DNA from: Anthoceros angustus
Taxonomy: Eukaryota > Streptophyta > Anthocerotopsida > Anthocerotales > Anthocerotaceae
Direction of reading: 5' to 3'
Assembly: GCA_010909165.1 (NCBI GenBank)
Contig: MU008215.1
Coordinates: 62,001 to 126,000, forward strand
DNA length: 64,000 nucleotides
The notes under the pieces: model-generated
What the model was told of the DNA's origin: nothing
Database searches by the model: none
What the model saw: the letters and a program-made list of their open reading frames with translations, nothing else
Made by a program: the position numbers and the translations under genes
Part shown: one piece after another, positions 34,557 through 46,014 of the stretch
Layout: each line of letters starts with the position of its first letter
How positions within the stretch are numbered: the stretch's first letter is position 1

Positions 34557-37188
34557 GTGGACAAAACACCTTCCTGTTCCGAGGCCACCAATTCTTATCC
34601 GGAGACTAACTGCAACCAAGGTTCTTGGAACATGCAAACTTATGTGCTACAAACTCAGGTTGTTCTTGCTAGAGGTTCTCCTTCACCAAATTTTAGCTGT
34701 GATGATATTCGCATCATGGTTGTAAGCGTTACACATTACTTTGCGCGACCCGCAAGCCATAAATCCTTGGGGTTGGTTCTTGTGATCAAGGCACTTCCAT
34801 GCTAGGTGGGCGAGAGGCAAGTCCCGAGAGGCCGAGCACATAGGCAACGAGGAGGATGGCTGGTTGACGAATGAGCATGCCGAAGGGTGTTTGTGGTGTG
34901 GTGACGGGTTCCATGGCCGAGACTCCGGTATGTGCAGTCCATGGACTGCAGTGGAGAGTCTATGTAAATCGAGGATGGCAACAAATGTGATGATTTGTCA
35001 AGGAAATTGACGTGGTGGTGGTTCTACCAAACATTGAGCCACGCTTGCCATCGACATGCCGGGCAACTTGTTTGTTGATTTTCCAGATGCCATGTTGGGT
35101 CAGGTGCTAGGCCACATCATGTGCAAGAGGTCACTCTCGAGAATCTGTGCATGAGGTAATCGAGGATCGCATTGTCCAAGACGCCACTGGACCATCCTAC
35201 GGAAGAGGCCACTAAGGAGCATCTGCAAGAGGCCACTTTAACACTTGGTGACACAGTTGTCTGTGGGCGCCCATGAGCAATTTGGGATGGGGGTGGAAAG
35301 GGCTTGTCTCGGCAATGTTGTTGCCCTTCCAGTGCCTCAAGTGGAGCAGGATACAAGCCTCGTGTCCGTGAATTGGTGTTGGTCAGACACGCCCGCACCT
35401 CACCCAGTGGACATATCCGGACACATGGCATTAGGCTTACAAGACGGGGAAGCCTCAACCAACCTGTGGCCCTTGAAATGGAAGGATGGAGGAAACACTG
35501 ACCAGTCGCTCAAGAAGAAGGTTGCAAATAAATGACAAATTGAGATTCAGGACCTTCTCCATGACACGGATGGCATCACAAGAGGCGCCTTTATGGTCCC
35601 CGTGGAGAAACCAAACTCGAGCATGTTGATTTTACCGTTGAAGGCCCTGAAAGTGGAAACATTGGAAGAGGACTGTCGACCTAGCTTGGGGAAAAGAAAA
35701 TTTGAGAGCGGAACCGAGGTAGCTCGGGCCTCTACTATGAGATGATTCCAAGCGATACATCCGTTATCTTGCTAGACTATCCGCCTCGTGGTGTTCCAAC
35801 CATGCAAATCGACATTATTCGTGTGTGCTAGTCCTTACATACGAATTGCAGTTTTGTCATATGGGTGACAGGACTGTGTGACAACACACTCTTGTTGTCT
35901 GTGGATGGGCCAACCCACCTTTGGGACGTGTTTTTGGACAATATTGTTAAAGGTTTGTTGTTGGACAATGTTATGTAGCACACATGTATGCTACATGAAA
36001 TCTCAAAAAACTCTTGGAAGCTTGACAATCGCGTGTGAAACTCCTGATCGACATACGTGATCTCCAAACTTGTGATCGACAAACTCGTGATCAACAAACT
36101 CGTGATCGACAATGTCTTGATCTCCACAATGATTCATTGGGCATGTTGACTAGATGTGTGCGGATGCAAAGCGGCACCGCAATCCTCAACCTTGATCCAA
36201 GTTGCCTCATCCATGTTCTTATCACATACAAGTCCTAGCCGCTCTCGTTATGGATGTGTCACCCTACGATGAGAATGTACTTTCAATGCGATAGAAAAGG
36301 GTATGCCACCAATCCCATGCACAACCTCCAGGCCTCTAGCCTTCCTACCAGTGCGCTCTTAGTCTTCCTTGATAAGCCAAGTCTTCCTTCATCTTCTCAA
36401 TCCACCACAGGAATCACCGCGTCCGCATCGGCCGGACTCGGGCAGCCCGGCCGCCCGTCGCCGCCTTTGTCCTCACGCATCGATTGCAAATTGGGTTGCT
36501 TGCGGCCAAGTAAGCGGTACCATTCCGACTCCAGCGGTGGCGTTGCCTTCGTCGGCCATCCACGGATCGCATCTTCAACCAATACCGCTTTAGCTGTGCC
36601 CTTTCCATACGATGCAAGTATTTGGCGGCCCACCTCCGATTGTACAATTATAGCCAAGAGGTACCAAGCTCGGGGCTAACAATTCCACCTCCCTCCGATT
36701 GCTAGGTTCGCGACCAAGCGGCGCTTAACACATGCCATGGATATGGAGGATGTGCGATGCGCTGCAATGTGAAGAAAACGAGGGCTTGCAATATCAACAG
36801 CGGTGGAGGACTTGGTAAGATTTCCGGAGGAAGAAGGCGCGTGCCGAAATGGATTCAAATGGTAGATCTGAAGCGGGACAAAGTAATTAATGCCCACATA
36901 TGGGGACTCAGTAGCCTCTTGGCGGGGCCCATGAAAGCAAGCACGAATCAGCCCTCCATTCACCGTGATAATTTGGAGCAAATGGGGGTGAGCATAATGA
37001 CAACAAGGTCACATCGATCCATGATTGGTCCATAGATTGGTGTGAAGTTCCCATCCCATTGGGTCTTTTGAATACTACACCGTGTGGACATAGCTAAATA
37101 GACAATCAAATGGTGTTCAAATTTGGTGACCGCAGGCGCACTTTGGCAAAGCCATAGATAGGAAAGTTATGCAGACGCACGCACATGT
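34557..37188 (-). repeat. Right arm Q' (inverted copy of Q, without element B)
   Basis: Inverse of 21718-22651 plus 28951-30725. At 36310-36345 it reads AATCCCATGCACAACCTCC without interruption, the pre-insertion form of the site that holds element B in arm Q. Similarity ends at 37188, immediately before the N at 37189. Confidence 0.9.
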
Positions 37189-37189
37189 N
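37189..37189. other. Single N: probable assembly join
   Basis: The only ambiguous base in the window. Left of it is inverted arm Q'; right of it is unrelated pyrimidine-rich DNA. Confidence 0.9.
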
Positions 37190-37199
37190 CCTGACCCTT

Positions 37200-37425
37200 G
37201 AAATTTCACCTTCCCTCTCTTTTCTAGGTTTTTCTCCTCCTCTCTTCTCTTTTTGTCTTTTCTCTTTTCTCTCTTGCTCCTTCCTTCTCCTCTCTTGCTC
37301 CCTATCCTCTCTAGCTCCTCTCTCCGTCCTCTCTCGCTCTCTCTCTCTCTCTCTTTTCTCTTTTCTCTCTTTTCTCCTCTCTTCTCCTCTCTTCTCTAAT
37401 CTACCTCTTCCACTCTTCTAGCTAA
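37200..37425. repeat. Pyrimidine-rich (TC)n-type low-complexity tract
   Basis: About 220 bp almost purely C and T on the + strand, with CTCTCTCTCTCTCTCT and TTTTCTCTTTTCTCTC blocks. Open frames here (rich in S, L, F) are low-complexity artefacts. Confidence 0.93.
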
Positions 37426-37720
37426 CTCTCCCGGCCACCCTCCACAGCCTCCCCAGCCTCGAGATCATAGGGCATTGCCCTCACGGACCTAGGCAGGACA
37501 TTTTGGTTGCGTCTTGGATTTTGCTAGGGGTCTTCCCTTTACCCATCACTGCAACCACAATGCGCTCCCTCACGCTCGAGCGCTACCAGCTACCTCCCAC
37601 AGAAAGGTTTGGGCCGCCCGCACCTCAAGACCCTACGGACACCATGCACCCTCACCACGGTCGGCATGCGCTTGTGTAAGCAAGCACACAGTCGGAGAGC
37701 AAGGCATGACATTTTATTAT

Positions 37721-37748
37721 GGAGCTCCTCCCCTCTTATAGGAGCTCC
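37721..37748 (-). promoter_or_regulatory. TATA box inside a perfect 8 bp inverted repeat
   Basis: GGAGCTCC (37721) and GGAGCTCC (37741) flank CCCTCTTATA; the minus strand reads CCTATAAGAGGGG. A near-identical layout occurs at 38703-38731. Probably an LTR-type promoter reading leftwards. Confidence 0.45.
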
Positions 37749-38109
37749 CCAAACCCTAGCATTAATTAAGTCGGTGGGGTAGGTGGGGTTGCTTACGGTT
37801 TTAAGTAGGTGGCCTCTTAAGGTTCTTAACCTCCTAACAATCCCACTAACCCCTATAATGACCCATTCACTCCCCTACCAACTATCGCCTACTTCTTCTT
37901 GGGTGTTGGCATGGCCGGGCGCCACCATCTTCCTCTCTTGGCTTGGGGTGTCCCTGTCAGGATCTCTTCACTCGTCGTCGGGAACCTCCACACTGTCTCG
38001 GTGATCTTGGTTGATGAAGGCGGGAGCGCCCCTCTTGCGGGCGCTCTTGTAGAGCCTTGGCCTCTCTATGTTGTCTTGCCGTGCAATTACCTCAAGGTGG
38101 TTGGAGTCT

Positions 38110-38770
38110 TGGTGTGGGCGACTTTTGCTTGAAGCGCGCCACAATCCCGTGTCGTTGTAGTAAGGAGGTCCGTTCCCAAGAGAATGATAGGCTCCGTTGG
38201 CCACGTTTCAATCGTTTCTCACCTCGCGTATTACCCGTTTCAGACTCAACACACACATTCATCGTTTTACGACTTCTACCCGTAACGTTCACCGGATAGG
38301 CCCGGCGTGGCCAAACATTTAGGGACCCGTTCGCGTCCGTATCATTCAAGTTTGTCACTCGTCCCTCTGGTCCGTTCCTCTCACCATTCACACTTCACTC
38401 ATTATCCTTGGAGAAAATCGCGGGTGGCTGTGATGGGACCTCCTCTCGCTCTTGCCGAGCCTCTCCAGGCTCTACGCCCTTGGGTTCCTACGGCTCACGC
38501 GTTCGGTCCGTCCAAGCCTTTGGGTTGCTCGGGACGAGCAAGGGTCCAGTCGCCCTTCCTGCACACCACCACACGTTAGGGTCCGTCACGGGACCTTGAT
38601 GATCTCTCCCGGGTCGGGCACCTTTCGTGACTCGGGACTCACGCTAGAAGAAGGCACACAAGGGCTGCAGAGGGCATCAACACCAGAAGATACTTTACTA
38701 GGCGACCTCGGCCCTCTTATACTCGAGGTCGGCGTCTTTATTACACCTAATTACGATGGCGCTCGGTGCG
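38110..38770 (-). repeat. LTR-like block C, left (inverted) copy
   Basis: Reverse complement of about 48620-49290. Shared anchors: GTGTCGTTGTAGTAAGGaGGTCCGTTCCC, CGTGTGGTGGTGTG, GGTCCCGTGAtGA, GTAAAG(T/C)ATCTT, and a TATAAGAG box. The left end abuts AGCGCGCCACAATCC; the minus strand there starts TGGCGC, PBS-like. The short end (CCACAATCCGTGTCGTTGTAGTAAGG) recurs at 57970. Interpreted as a 5' LTR reading left, but the U3 edge could not be fixed, so the class is tentative. Confidence 0.6.
38703..38731 (-). promoter_or_regulatory. TATA box flanked by inverted octamers in block C
   Basis: CGACCTCG and CGAGGTCG flank GCCCTCTTATACT, so the minus strand has TATAAGAGGGC between complementary arms. 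The right copy of block C has TATAAGAGG at 48701 (+). Confidence 0.45.
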
Positions 38771-39039
38771 CTTAATCGGCCGCCTACTATTCCCCTTATT
38801 CCACCTATCTCTGAGTCGGTGGTGGGGTGGGGTTGCCGGATTCGCCTTGGCGGCCAAGCCCTAGCCACGACAGCTGCACCAATCGGATGATCCGGGGCCC
38901 CTCTCCCGAGACTCTGTCGAGGCTGCGCTGGCGGCAGCGATCACCACTAAATCCTCCTCCCATCCTCTCTTATCTCATTTGGCGGGCCCTTGTCGGGCCC
39001 TCAAGAGATATGGTTACGTCGAGGCAGTGATTGGTGGCT

Positions 39040-39310
39040 CCGCTCCACAGTGCGGACCTTGAGGTCCGATCTCGACTCGAGTCAGGACCTCTAGGTCGGT
39101 CTTCTCTGAGTCGGACCTCCAGTCCGATCTTCTTCAGTCCGGACCTCGAGTCAGTCTTCTTCCGGTCCGGACCTCGGTCGGACTCCTGCAGGGTCTGCAG
39201 GTGACCCTTCTGGCGCCGGGACTGGTCGTCTAAATCACTGGAGTCTGGACCTCGGGTCGGACTTTCTTGAGGCGGACCTCGGGTCGGCCGTTCTTAGTCC
39301 GGACAAAGTC
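39040..39310. repeat. GGACCTCGGGTCGGACT-type minisatellite, left block
   Basis: About ten degenerate ~20-30 bp units around GGACCTC(G)GGTCGGAC(T). Related arrays lie at 48060-48350 (inverse orientation) and 59030-59285. Confidence 0.8.
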
Positions 39311-39319
39311 GACTCATGA

Positions 39320-42283
39320 CTAGGTTCGCCCCTCGGCTAGGCTTATCAAGGCTCACTGAGCCCTCGTGGTTCCGGTTTCTGGATGTGCCCCTTCACGGCC
39401 TCCCGGGGCCCTCCTCCCTTCCTTTTGTGCGAAGGTGTGCTTACCTCGGCGGTGACCTTCCTGCGTCTGCTCCTCGGTGCTCCCCTTGCCGGCTACTTTG
39501 CTCGTCAAGCAGTAGCTCCTAAGGTCCCGTCTTGTCTTGTCCCGGGGCCTTCCTCCCTTGCTCCTCCTTGACCCGTCTGGAGTCAGCCCCACTGGGGTGG
39601 CGCAGACCTCTAGAGCCTTGGCTCTGCGTGGTAGTAGGCAAAGTCGGAATCGACTTGAATTGCCTCCTCCACATGGGCCGGGCACGGTACTCTCCTCCTC
39701 GGAGGTGCTCGGCGGTGGGCGTGTTGTCAGGCTTGGCGTCTCCGTCGCCCGGGCTTGCCAACTATGGGCGAGACTCCCTTGATGCCGCCAAGGCCTCAGG
39801 CACCTCTGCGGCCTTTGCTGCTTTGCACGATCTCCTCCTCCTTTCGTTGTAGCTCCACCGGTTTCTTGGCCATGGGTGAGCTCTCCCTTTCCTCCATAAT
39901 CGGACAAGCGGCCTCTGCTCCTCCTCCGGCTCTCCCTCCGTTCATCCTTGCAGTCGCCACTTCCTTCTCTCAGGCGGGCGGTATCTCCTCACTTCTCACA
40001 GCTTCCTCCGGCTCCTTCTTGACTGGCGGCGTCAACTCCTTGGATGCGCCTATTCTCCTCCGTCTTCAAGCGAGAGCGCTCTATCTCTGCTTTCGAAGTC
40101 TTGATTCTCCGTTGAGAATCGTGTTGCTCTCAAGCGCGTCTTGGAGTTGCGACTCGGGGTGTCCTTGCGCCTTCCGACTCTAGCTCTCTCTGCTTCCTGT
40201 GCACCACAGGTCCCTATTTCCGGGAGCTGGCCTCCATTTCTTCTTCATGGCTACGTGCTCCGTTCCACTGTTCGGCCTTTGGGTTGCGCGGCTACCCGTA
40301 GTCTCCCTCCACGGTTCCCATCACGTCGGTGGTCCGGTCGACCTTGGCGACAACCCCAGCCTCCGCCTTCACACGAGCCTCGGCGGCTTGGTGTTGGTCT
40401 GGCCGTGCCGCCTCGGCGGTCGCGGGCGTTCTCCGCGCGCCTCGACCCTCCGCCTCCTTACTGCGCTTCTCCGTTTGCAGGTCTTCACGCCCGTGCTTGG
40501 GCCTCCTGGCATGCGCTTCATGCCGGTGAAGGGTCTTAGTCGATCTTGCTGAACCGTCGGACCTCTCCGCTCCGCCTCCCAGCGTTTTCCCTCCTCGATT
40601 CGGGCGACTTCTTCTTCGCCTCACAGGCCGCCTCTACGCCCTTGGGCTCCACCATCCTCCCAGCGGGTGGCCTCCACTTCTTGGGTCTTCTCTCCATTTA
40701 TTGCGAGACCCCAAAGCATACGATCCATAGCGGTAGCTAGAACTGCCGCGTTCTTCACGGCCTTGTTGAGAGATGCCGGAAGTCGGCGTGGGCATCTCTG
40801 GTCCGTCAAGGACAGCCATCTTCTGCGATCCGGGGCTGGGCTCTCGGGACCTAATCGGGACCCTTAGGTCCACAGTCTTTGAGTCAGGGCCTCACCTTCC
40901 TTGGCCCTCTTGGCGCTAACTCCTTCTCCGCTTTTCCTCCACAGGGCTCGGAGGTGGTGAAGGGTCCAGGCCCTTTGCCTCTGTTGGGGCGAGGCGGCTT
41001 GAGTGGCTGCTGCAGTGGCCTCCGCTCCTTGGGCGCGTCCCTTTCCGCCCGCCCTCTGCCTCCTCACCCTTGCACACCCTCCGTTGGCAGGCAAAGGCGC
41101 CGTCTGAGGTCTTCCGTTGGTGGCGCCGTCTTCCGCCTCTTGGTTCCAGCAGCAGGTAGAATCGGGCCTCGTTGTCGTTGGTAGCCCGGGGCTGAACGCC
41201 AACTCAGATCTGTGGCGCCTCTTCTGGCGCTGCTTTCGGTGGGGGCACCGAGGAGAGAAGCGAGGATGTCCTCCCACACTTCCCTAGGTGGCGGGGTCGC
41301 TCGGGGCGTATGGAGTGGAGAATTCCCTCCCAGTCGTCCTCCTCCGGACCCTCTTACTCGGATGGCGGGCCTCCGCTTCTGCACTCTCCCTCGCCTCCCG
41401 GTGGGCGGCCCAGCCCTTCCTGCGACCTCACCCTCCTTGGGAGGTTGGCGTGCCACATGGATCAGCAGCGGCGATACTTGGCAAGCGGGTGGCTTCTGCA
41501 CCTCGACTGCGAGCTTCACGGTTGACCAGGCGAAGATTATTACGCCCGGTCGGTAGCGTTCCCCTTACGTAGGTTGTGGAGGAACACCAAATTGTCTCAA
41601 GGTGGTCCACCTTGGTGAGCATATTCGATGGGCGATAATCTTTGCCGGATACCCTCTGTCAAGAGGTCGACGCCGGCCACCCGTTGGAGGATCCTGCGTC
41701 CACGGCAAAAGTGCCATACAGCGCTTCCACCTTCCCCTTCACCTTGAGGGTTCGGTACCTCCTCCTACTTCCTCCGTGTGGGCCTCGGGACCCTCCGGTC
41801 CACCTCCTAGTCCTCCATGAGGTTCTTGGATCGGACCTCCTTGTTGGCACGCCAACATCTTGGCGTACTCCGGACTAGGTGGCCAGTTAGCCGAGAAGGT
41901 CCGAATGGAAAATGTCCGTACCATTCCTCCACCGGCTCCTCGCCTCCCTCCGGCCACGGGCGAAGTCGGGGGCGCTTGGTGGCGATGTTGCGCTCCACCT
42001 GGCGCCATGGCTCCCACACCTGCCGCTTTCTTGGGTCCCATCCCACACTCCTTACATTCATTGGGCGCGTGAGGCTCCACAATCTCTCGCTCCTCGGCCC
42101 GTCGTTGCTTCCCTCGCCAGTGCGCGGAAGGTGCAAGCGGTCGAAAGACACGCCCGAGGCGGGTGTCGTGGCGAGAAGTCTGAAGATCGCGCAAAGTTGT
42201 TTGGAAGAATGACCTCGCCTCGCTTCTCTCGTTGGAAAATGGCGGAAGCGGAAGCTCTTGTCCGAAATAGCCTCGAGCTGCAT
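39320..42283 (-). pseudogene. Broken GC-rich gag-like/coiled-coil coding region, minus strand
   Basis: No single frame stays open, but minus-strand pieces are consistently Ala/Arg/Glu-rich and helical in character (ARVKAEAGVVAKVDR near 40330; 39907-39353). At 41740-42200 one piece (MGPKKAAGVG, PEYAKMLAC, EEVGG, VKGKVEA) is clearly the same family as the + strand frame at 55960-56480. 39631-39677 is the inverse of words repeated at 47669 and 47742. It is best read as a decayed retroelement ORF, probably gag or an accessory coiled-coil ORF. I cannot name the family. Confidence 0.45.
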
Positions 42284-42546
42284 GGCTTACTCTACTTTTC
42301 GCTTCCGCTTACTCTGGCTCTGGCTGCAGCGTGCCGGGCGTGAATACACTGCGTGCCTGGCAACCCTCACGGTCTAGTGCTGCTTGCATTCCGTCTACCA
42401 CTCGGTAGTCGTGGCGCGCTCGCTAAATCACGCTCCAAATTCTAAGTTACTTTACTTGGCGTACTTATCCCGTTTGACCGGAGTGGGGTGGGACTTATCC
42501 GATACTCGGTGCGTAGTCGAGAGGTCTCCCGGAGTGGGCTCCGGGT

Positions 42547-45500
42547 TCACCTACCGGTCAGGAGTGCGATCCCGGGAGTATAGTCAGATGCAGGTCGATG
42601 CTTGTTTCTCCCTTTCCGCCTTATTTTACACTCCATACCTACAAAAAAAAAACAAACCCGGCTTATTATAACCCAAGGAGGCCACCCAATTTGGTGCTTT
42701 GTCTGCCATGAGACACCCACCAACCCTACCGGCTGGCTGGAAATCTCTTCCTCTTCCATTGGCTCCTCCGCAGCTGAGCCTTACGCATCCATTCATCTCC
42801 GGTCCACAGATCTCCGGGCTGGGGTTCATAATTCCTCAAATCTCCACAACCGTCGTCATGGGGACCCAGCCTTCCTTGTCAACAGGCATCTCCTAAGCGA
42901 ACTTGACACTGGCCATCAAGTGGACACATCTTATCCCTTGAGACCGTCTCATCAAATTCCTCAGGCCACTCCCTGAGGCTAACTTGCCATGAGCATCCCT
43001 CTCAAGCGTCACCTCACTCAAGCGAAGGCTGGGTGACATTTTGGTGCATCTCCTTCCATGCCTCCGGTATCCCTTGGTGCCAAGCATAGTCGGCTGGGCG
43101 TTGCTTCTGACGGTAACACGATGCATCATTTTCCTCCGGTAGGCCTCTTCCTTCCGCCGTTGGTAGACCTCGTTGCTTGCTTCATGGTCCTCCGCTCCTT
43201 ACTCCATGGCTGTCCTTCCTCCGACTCCTTGAGCTTGGCCTCAAGTCCTTCATTCTTGGCTTGGCGCTCGGCCTCCTCTGGGCGGTCTTCAGCACAGCCC
43301 CATTCATCCTTCGGCTGAAGTGAGAGTTCTTGCCACTCCTTCCCATGGACGGTCTCCTCAAATTTACGGTTGAGGGCACCACTTCCTTCATTCGCTCCCT
43401 ACTTTCTTGTCATTGCTCTTCAATGCAGCTAACCTCCTCTCTAGGTCAGCTAGGCCTTTGCTGCGCCATCTCCTTGATAGCCTTGCTATCCTTCTCCCAC
43501 CTTGTAGGGTAGTCGCTTGGTGTACATCGGCGGCTCTCACCTCCAACTCCTCTACTTCTTGTAAGGCTGCTTGACTAGTGGAGTATCAATTAGGCAGCGG
43601 ATGGTCAGTGATCGCTCAAGCCTTTGTCTTCTCATTCCCCTCTTGGGAATTCGACTCCAGCCCTTGCTTCTCTCGGTGTCTCGGCTGTGCATTGATGATG
43701 GAGCAGCCCCCTCTTGCGAGGCGCTCTTGTAGGCGGCCTCTCTGTAAACTGTCTTGTGTTGCTGATTACCTCAAGGTGGTTGGGTCTTGGTGCACATCCT
43801 GCTTGGACTTTTACCAACCCCTACCAGTGTTTGAGTCTCCTCCTCTTCCATTAGCTCCTCCCAAGCCCATACCAGCCATCCATTCGCTCTCCGGTCACCG
43901 GATCTCCAGGCGGGGTCACAATTCCTCAAAATCTCCTGTCGTCATCATGAGACCGGCTGTATCGTAAGGAGCGCATCTCCTTGGCGAACTTGTTGACCTG
44001 GCATGTAAGTGGACACCATCTCACGGCCCTTGAACCAAATCTCGTAAATTCCTCGGGCCATTCTCACGAGGCTAACACTACACAAAGCATCCCTCTCAAG
44101 CGTCACCTCACTCAAGCGAGGTATAGTGACATTTTTAGTGCATCTCCTTTATGCTCGGTATCATCCCTTTGCCGAGCATAGTTGCTTTGGGCGTTGCTTC
44201 TGACGACTACTGTCACGACACATCATTTTCCTCCGATTGGGTTCCTCTTACTTCCACGTTAATTGGTGACCTCGCTTGCTTGGTGGGCTCCTCCGTTCCT
44301 TGCTCCATGTGGCACGCCTTATCGCTCCTTGAGCTTGGTCTCCACTTCTTCATTCTTGGCTTGGTAGCTCTCGGCCTCACTTTGCCGAGTCTTCAATGTC
44401 CCCATTACATTCCCCTCTCACCAAGGGCTGAGTTCTTCTTCACTCCTTCCCATCGGACAATCTCTCAATTTTGATTGAGGTAGCCACTTCCTTCATTAAA
44501 CTCCCTCGTTCTTGTCTCAACCTCTGCTCTTCAATCTTACAGCCCCAACCTCCTCCGGGTCAACTAAGCGCCTTCACAGCGCCATCTCCTTGATAGCCTT
44601 GCTATCCTTCTCCCCACTGTAGGGCATCGCTTGGGCATCACTGACAGCTCTCACCTCCAACTCCTCTACCTCACAGGCGCCACTAGTGGAGTGTCAATTA
44701 GGCAGCGATAGTCGGAGATCCTTCAAAGTCTTAGTCTTCCTCATTTTCCCTCACGAGTCGACTCACGGCTGCCTTTCTCTCGGTGATCTCCTCCTCCTAA
44801 TTGGATGTTGGGTGGGACTCTTGTGACTCATCTCTCACAGGGTGGAGTTAGTTCACCATCACTGCTCCATGGGGTTGCCTCTGTCAGTTGGTGAATGCCC
44901 GCCACCTCTTCCTTTATTATGTCTCCCCACAGACTGCAGACACCTCTTCTTCCCTGGCGTCAGACGCCGGCGTGGTCTCATCATCCAAGATCACCACCTG
45001 TGGTGAAGCACTCCCTTGCTCCACCTTGGGTTCCTCCTCTGCCTTCTTCACCTTCTTCGGGAGAGGGACCCCTGTACCATCCCTTAGAGGGACCACTTCG
45101 AACGGCTGGTAAGATTCCTCCAGCTCCTCTTTTGTAAGTAACCCATGTGCCGCCCACAACTGCACAAGATAAGTACTCAAATGGCTGTGCCTCGCTCCTT
45201 CATTGTCCACAATATTTGGCCTCAGCAGCTTGTCTCGGTGATGCTCATAGGCCGTAAGCATGGCTGTCCCCCAGTCAAGCTGAGCTCCTTGCTTCAACTT
45301 CCATGGAAAGAAAGAGCAGCTGTGAAGGTGGTTGTTGACGAGTCAGCCCCAATATTATCCTTGTAAAAAGCTTCCACTTGATGTTTGTAATCTTATACAT
45401 CCTCCGCCATTTTGGCGTCTTGCGTCCACCTCCAATGAGCATCTTTGAGAGCTTCCTCGGGAAGGTCGACCACCACTCTTTTCCATCTTCATTCCTCTCG

Positions 45501-45760
45501 TTAGAGCCACACCATCACTCTCGCTCTGGCCTCCCCCATACCTTGAATGTCTTTGGCCGGTCCATCCCTTCAAATCATCATACGTTCCTCTCCTCTATGT
45601 TCTCCGTTTCTCCCTCCGTCAGTTCAAGCTGCCTGTAGCAAGACTCGACCAACTCCACATTAGAATGGGCCCAGTGCCTATCATAAACCCACTGGAGCTG
45701 CACATTGTCGTCAGCAGCCCATTGTCGAAAGTCCCATAAGTCTCTGGAGGAGACTTGCAC
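42547..45760 (-). pseudogene. Gag-like gene of unknown family with duplicated coiled-coil segment, frames broken
   Basis: Minus-strand coding pieces in order: 45760-45578 (QVSSRDLWDFRQWAADDNV, LELTEGETENIEERN), 45573-45355, 45297-44917 (QLDWGTAMLTAYEHHRDKL, HLSTYLVQLWAAHGLL, then a Lys/Glu-rich tail PKKVKKAEEEPK), and a coiled-coil region duplicated in tandem (about 44790-43835 and 43830-42741) with EAKLKELEEGQPWSKERR-like text. TTTTTATGTTTCAG just before QVSS looks like an intron acceptor, so a 5' exon may precede it. I recognise no catalytic domain. A coiled-coil protein with this organisation fits a retroelement gag or a repetitive plant gene family; the repeat-rich setting favours the former. 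Confidence 0.5.
42741..44790. repeat. 1.1 kb tandem duplication inside the minus-strand gag-like gene
   Basis: Copies about 42741-43830 and 43835-44790. Shared landmarks: CTTCCTCTTCCATT near 42750 and CTCCTCTTCCATT near 43842, CATCCCTCTCAAGCGTCACCTCACTCAAGCGA, GGCGTTGCTTCTGACG, CATCATTTTCCTCCG, and GTGTCAATTAGGCAGCG. The copies are fairly diverged, so this is older than the X1 duplication. Confidence 0.85.
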
Positions 45761-45989
45761 GCTGAAACATAAAAACCCTAGCCCCTCTCCTTGCTGCTGG
45801 ACGTCTTGCGCACTCCTCCAGGACTGTTGCGCGTCTTCGTCTCCAACTTCCGCCTGCTGGACAGTCTGATTTTCTCCTCCAAAATCCGGCTAAGTGTTTC
45901 TTCAGACCTATCTTTCGACAGACAGCCCCTGTCGCTCCGTCCTCCAATCCTCCCGATCAACTCAAATGAGCCAATCACTCCCCGACTAC

Positions 45990-46005
45990 TCACATATATA
46001 GGGGG
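45990..46005 (-). promoter_or_regulatory. Putative TATA box upstream of the gag-like gene
   Basis: The minus strand reads CCCCCTATATATGTGAG, about 235 bp upstream of the first coding block at 45760. Between them lies a leader with no other TATA-like word. CCAAGGAC/CAAAGGCCAAGG words repeat 4-5 times just upstream (46015-46165), as near the promoters of LTRs A and B. Confidence 0.45.
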
Positions 46006-46014
46006 ATGAGGGAT

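Noticed and set aside
37200-37421. 78-codon Leu/Ser/Phe-rich frame resembling a membrane protein
   Set aside because: Translation of a (TC)n tract; low complexity.
38125-38140. TGGCGC at the end of block C as a certain primer-binding site
   Set aside because: The following bases do not read like the complement of a tRNA 3' arm I can name, and gag-like sequence lies on the unexpected side; kept as PBS-like only.
39353-39907. 184-codon minus-strand frame taken as a host gene
   Set aside because: No domain, GC-driven composition, inverse duplicate elsewhere, surrounded by element fragments; kept only as part of a decayed ORF.
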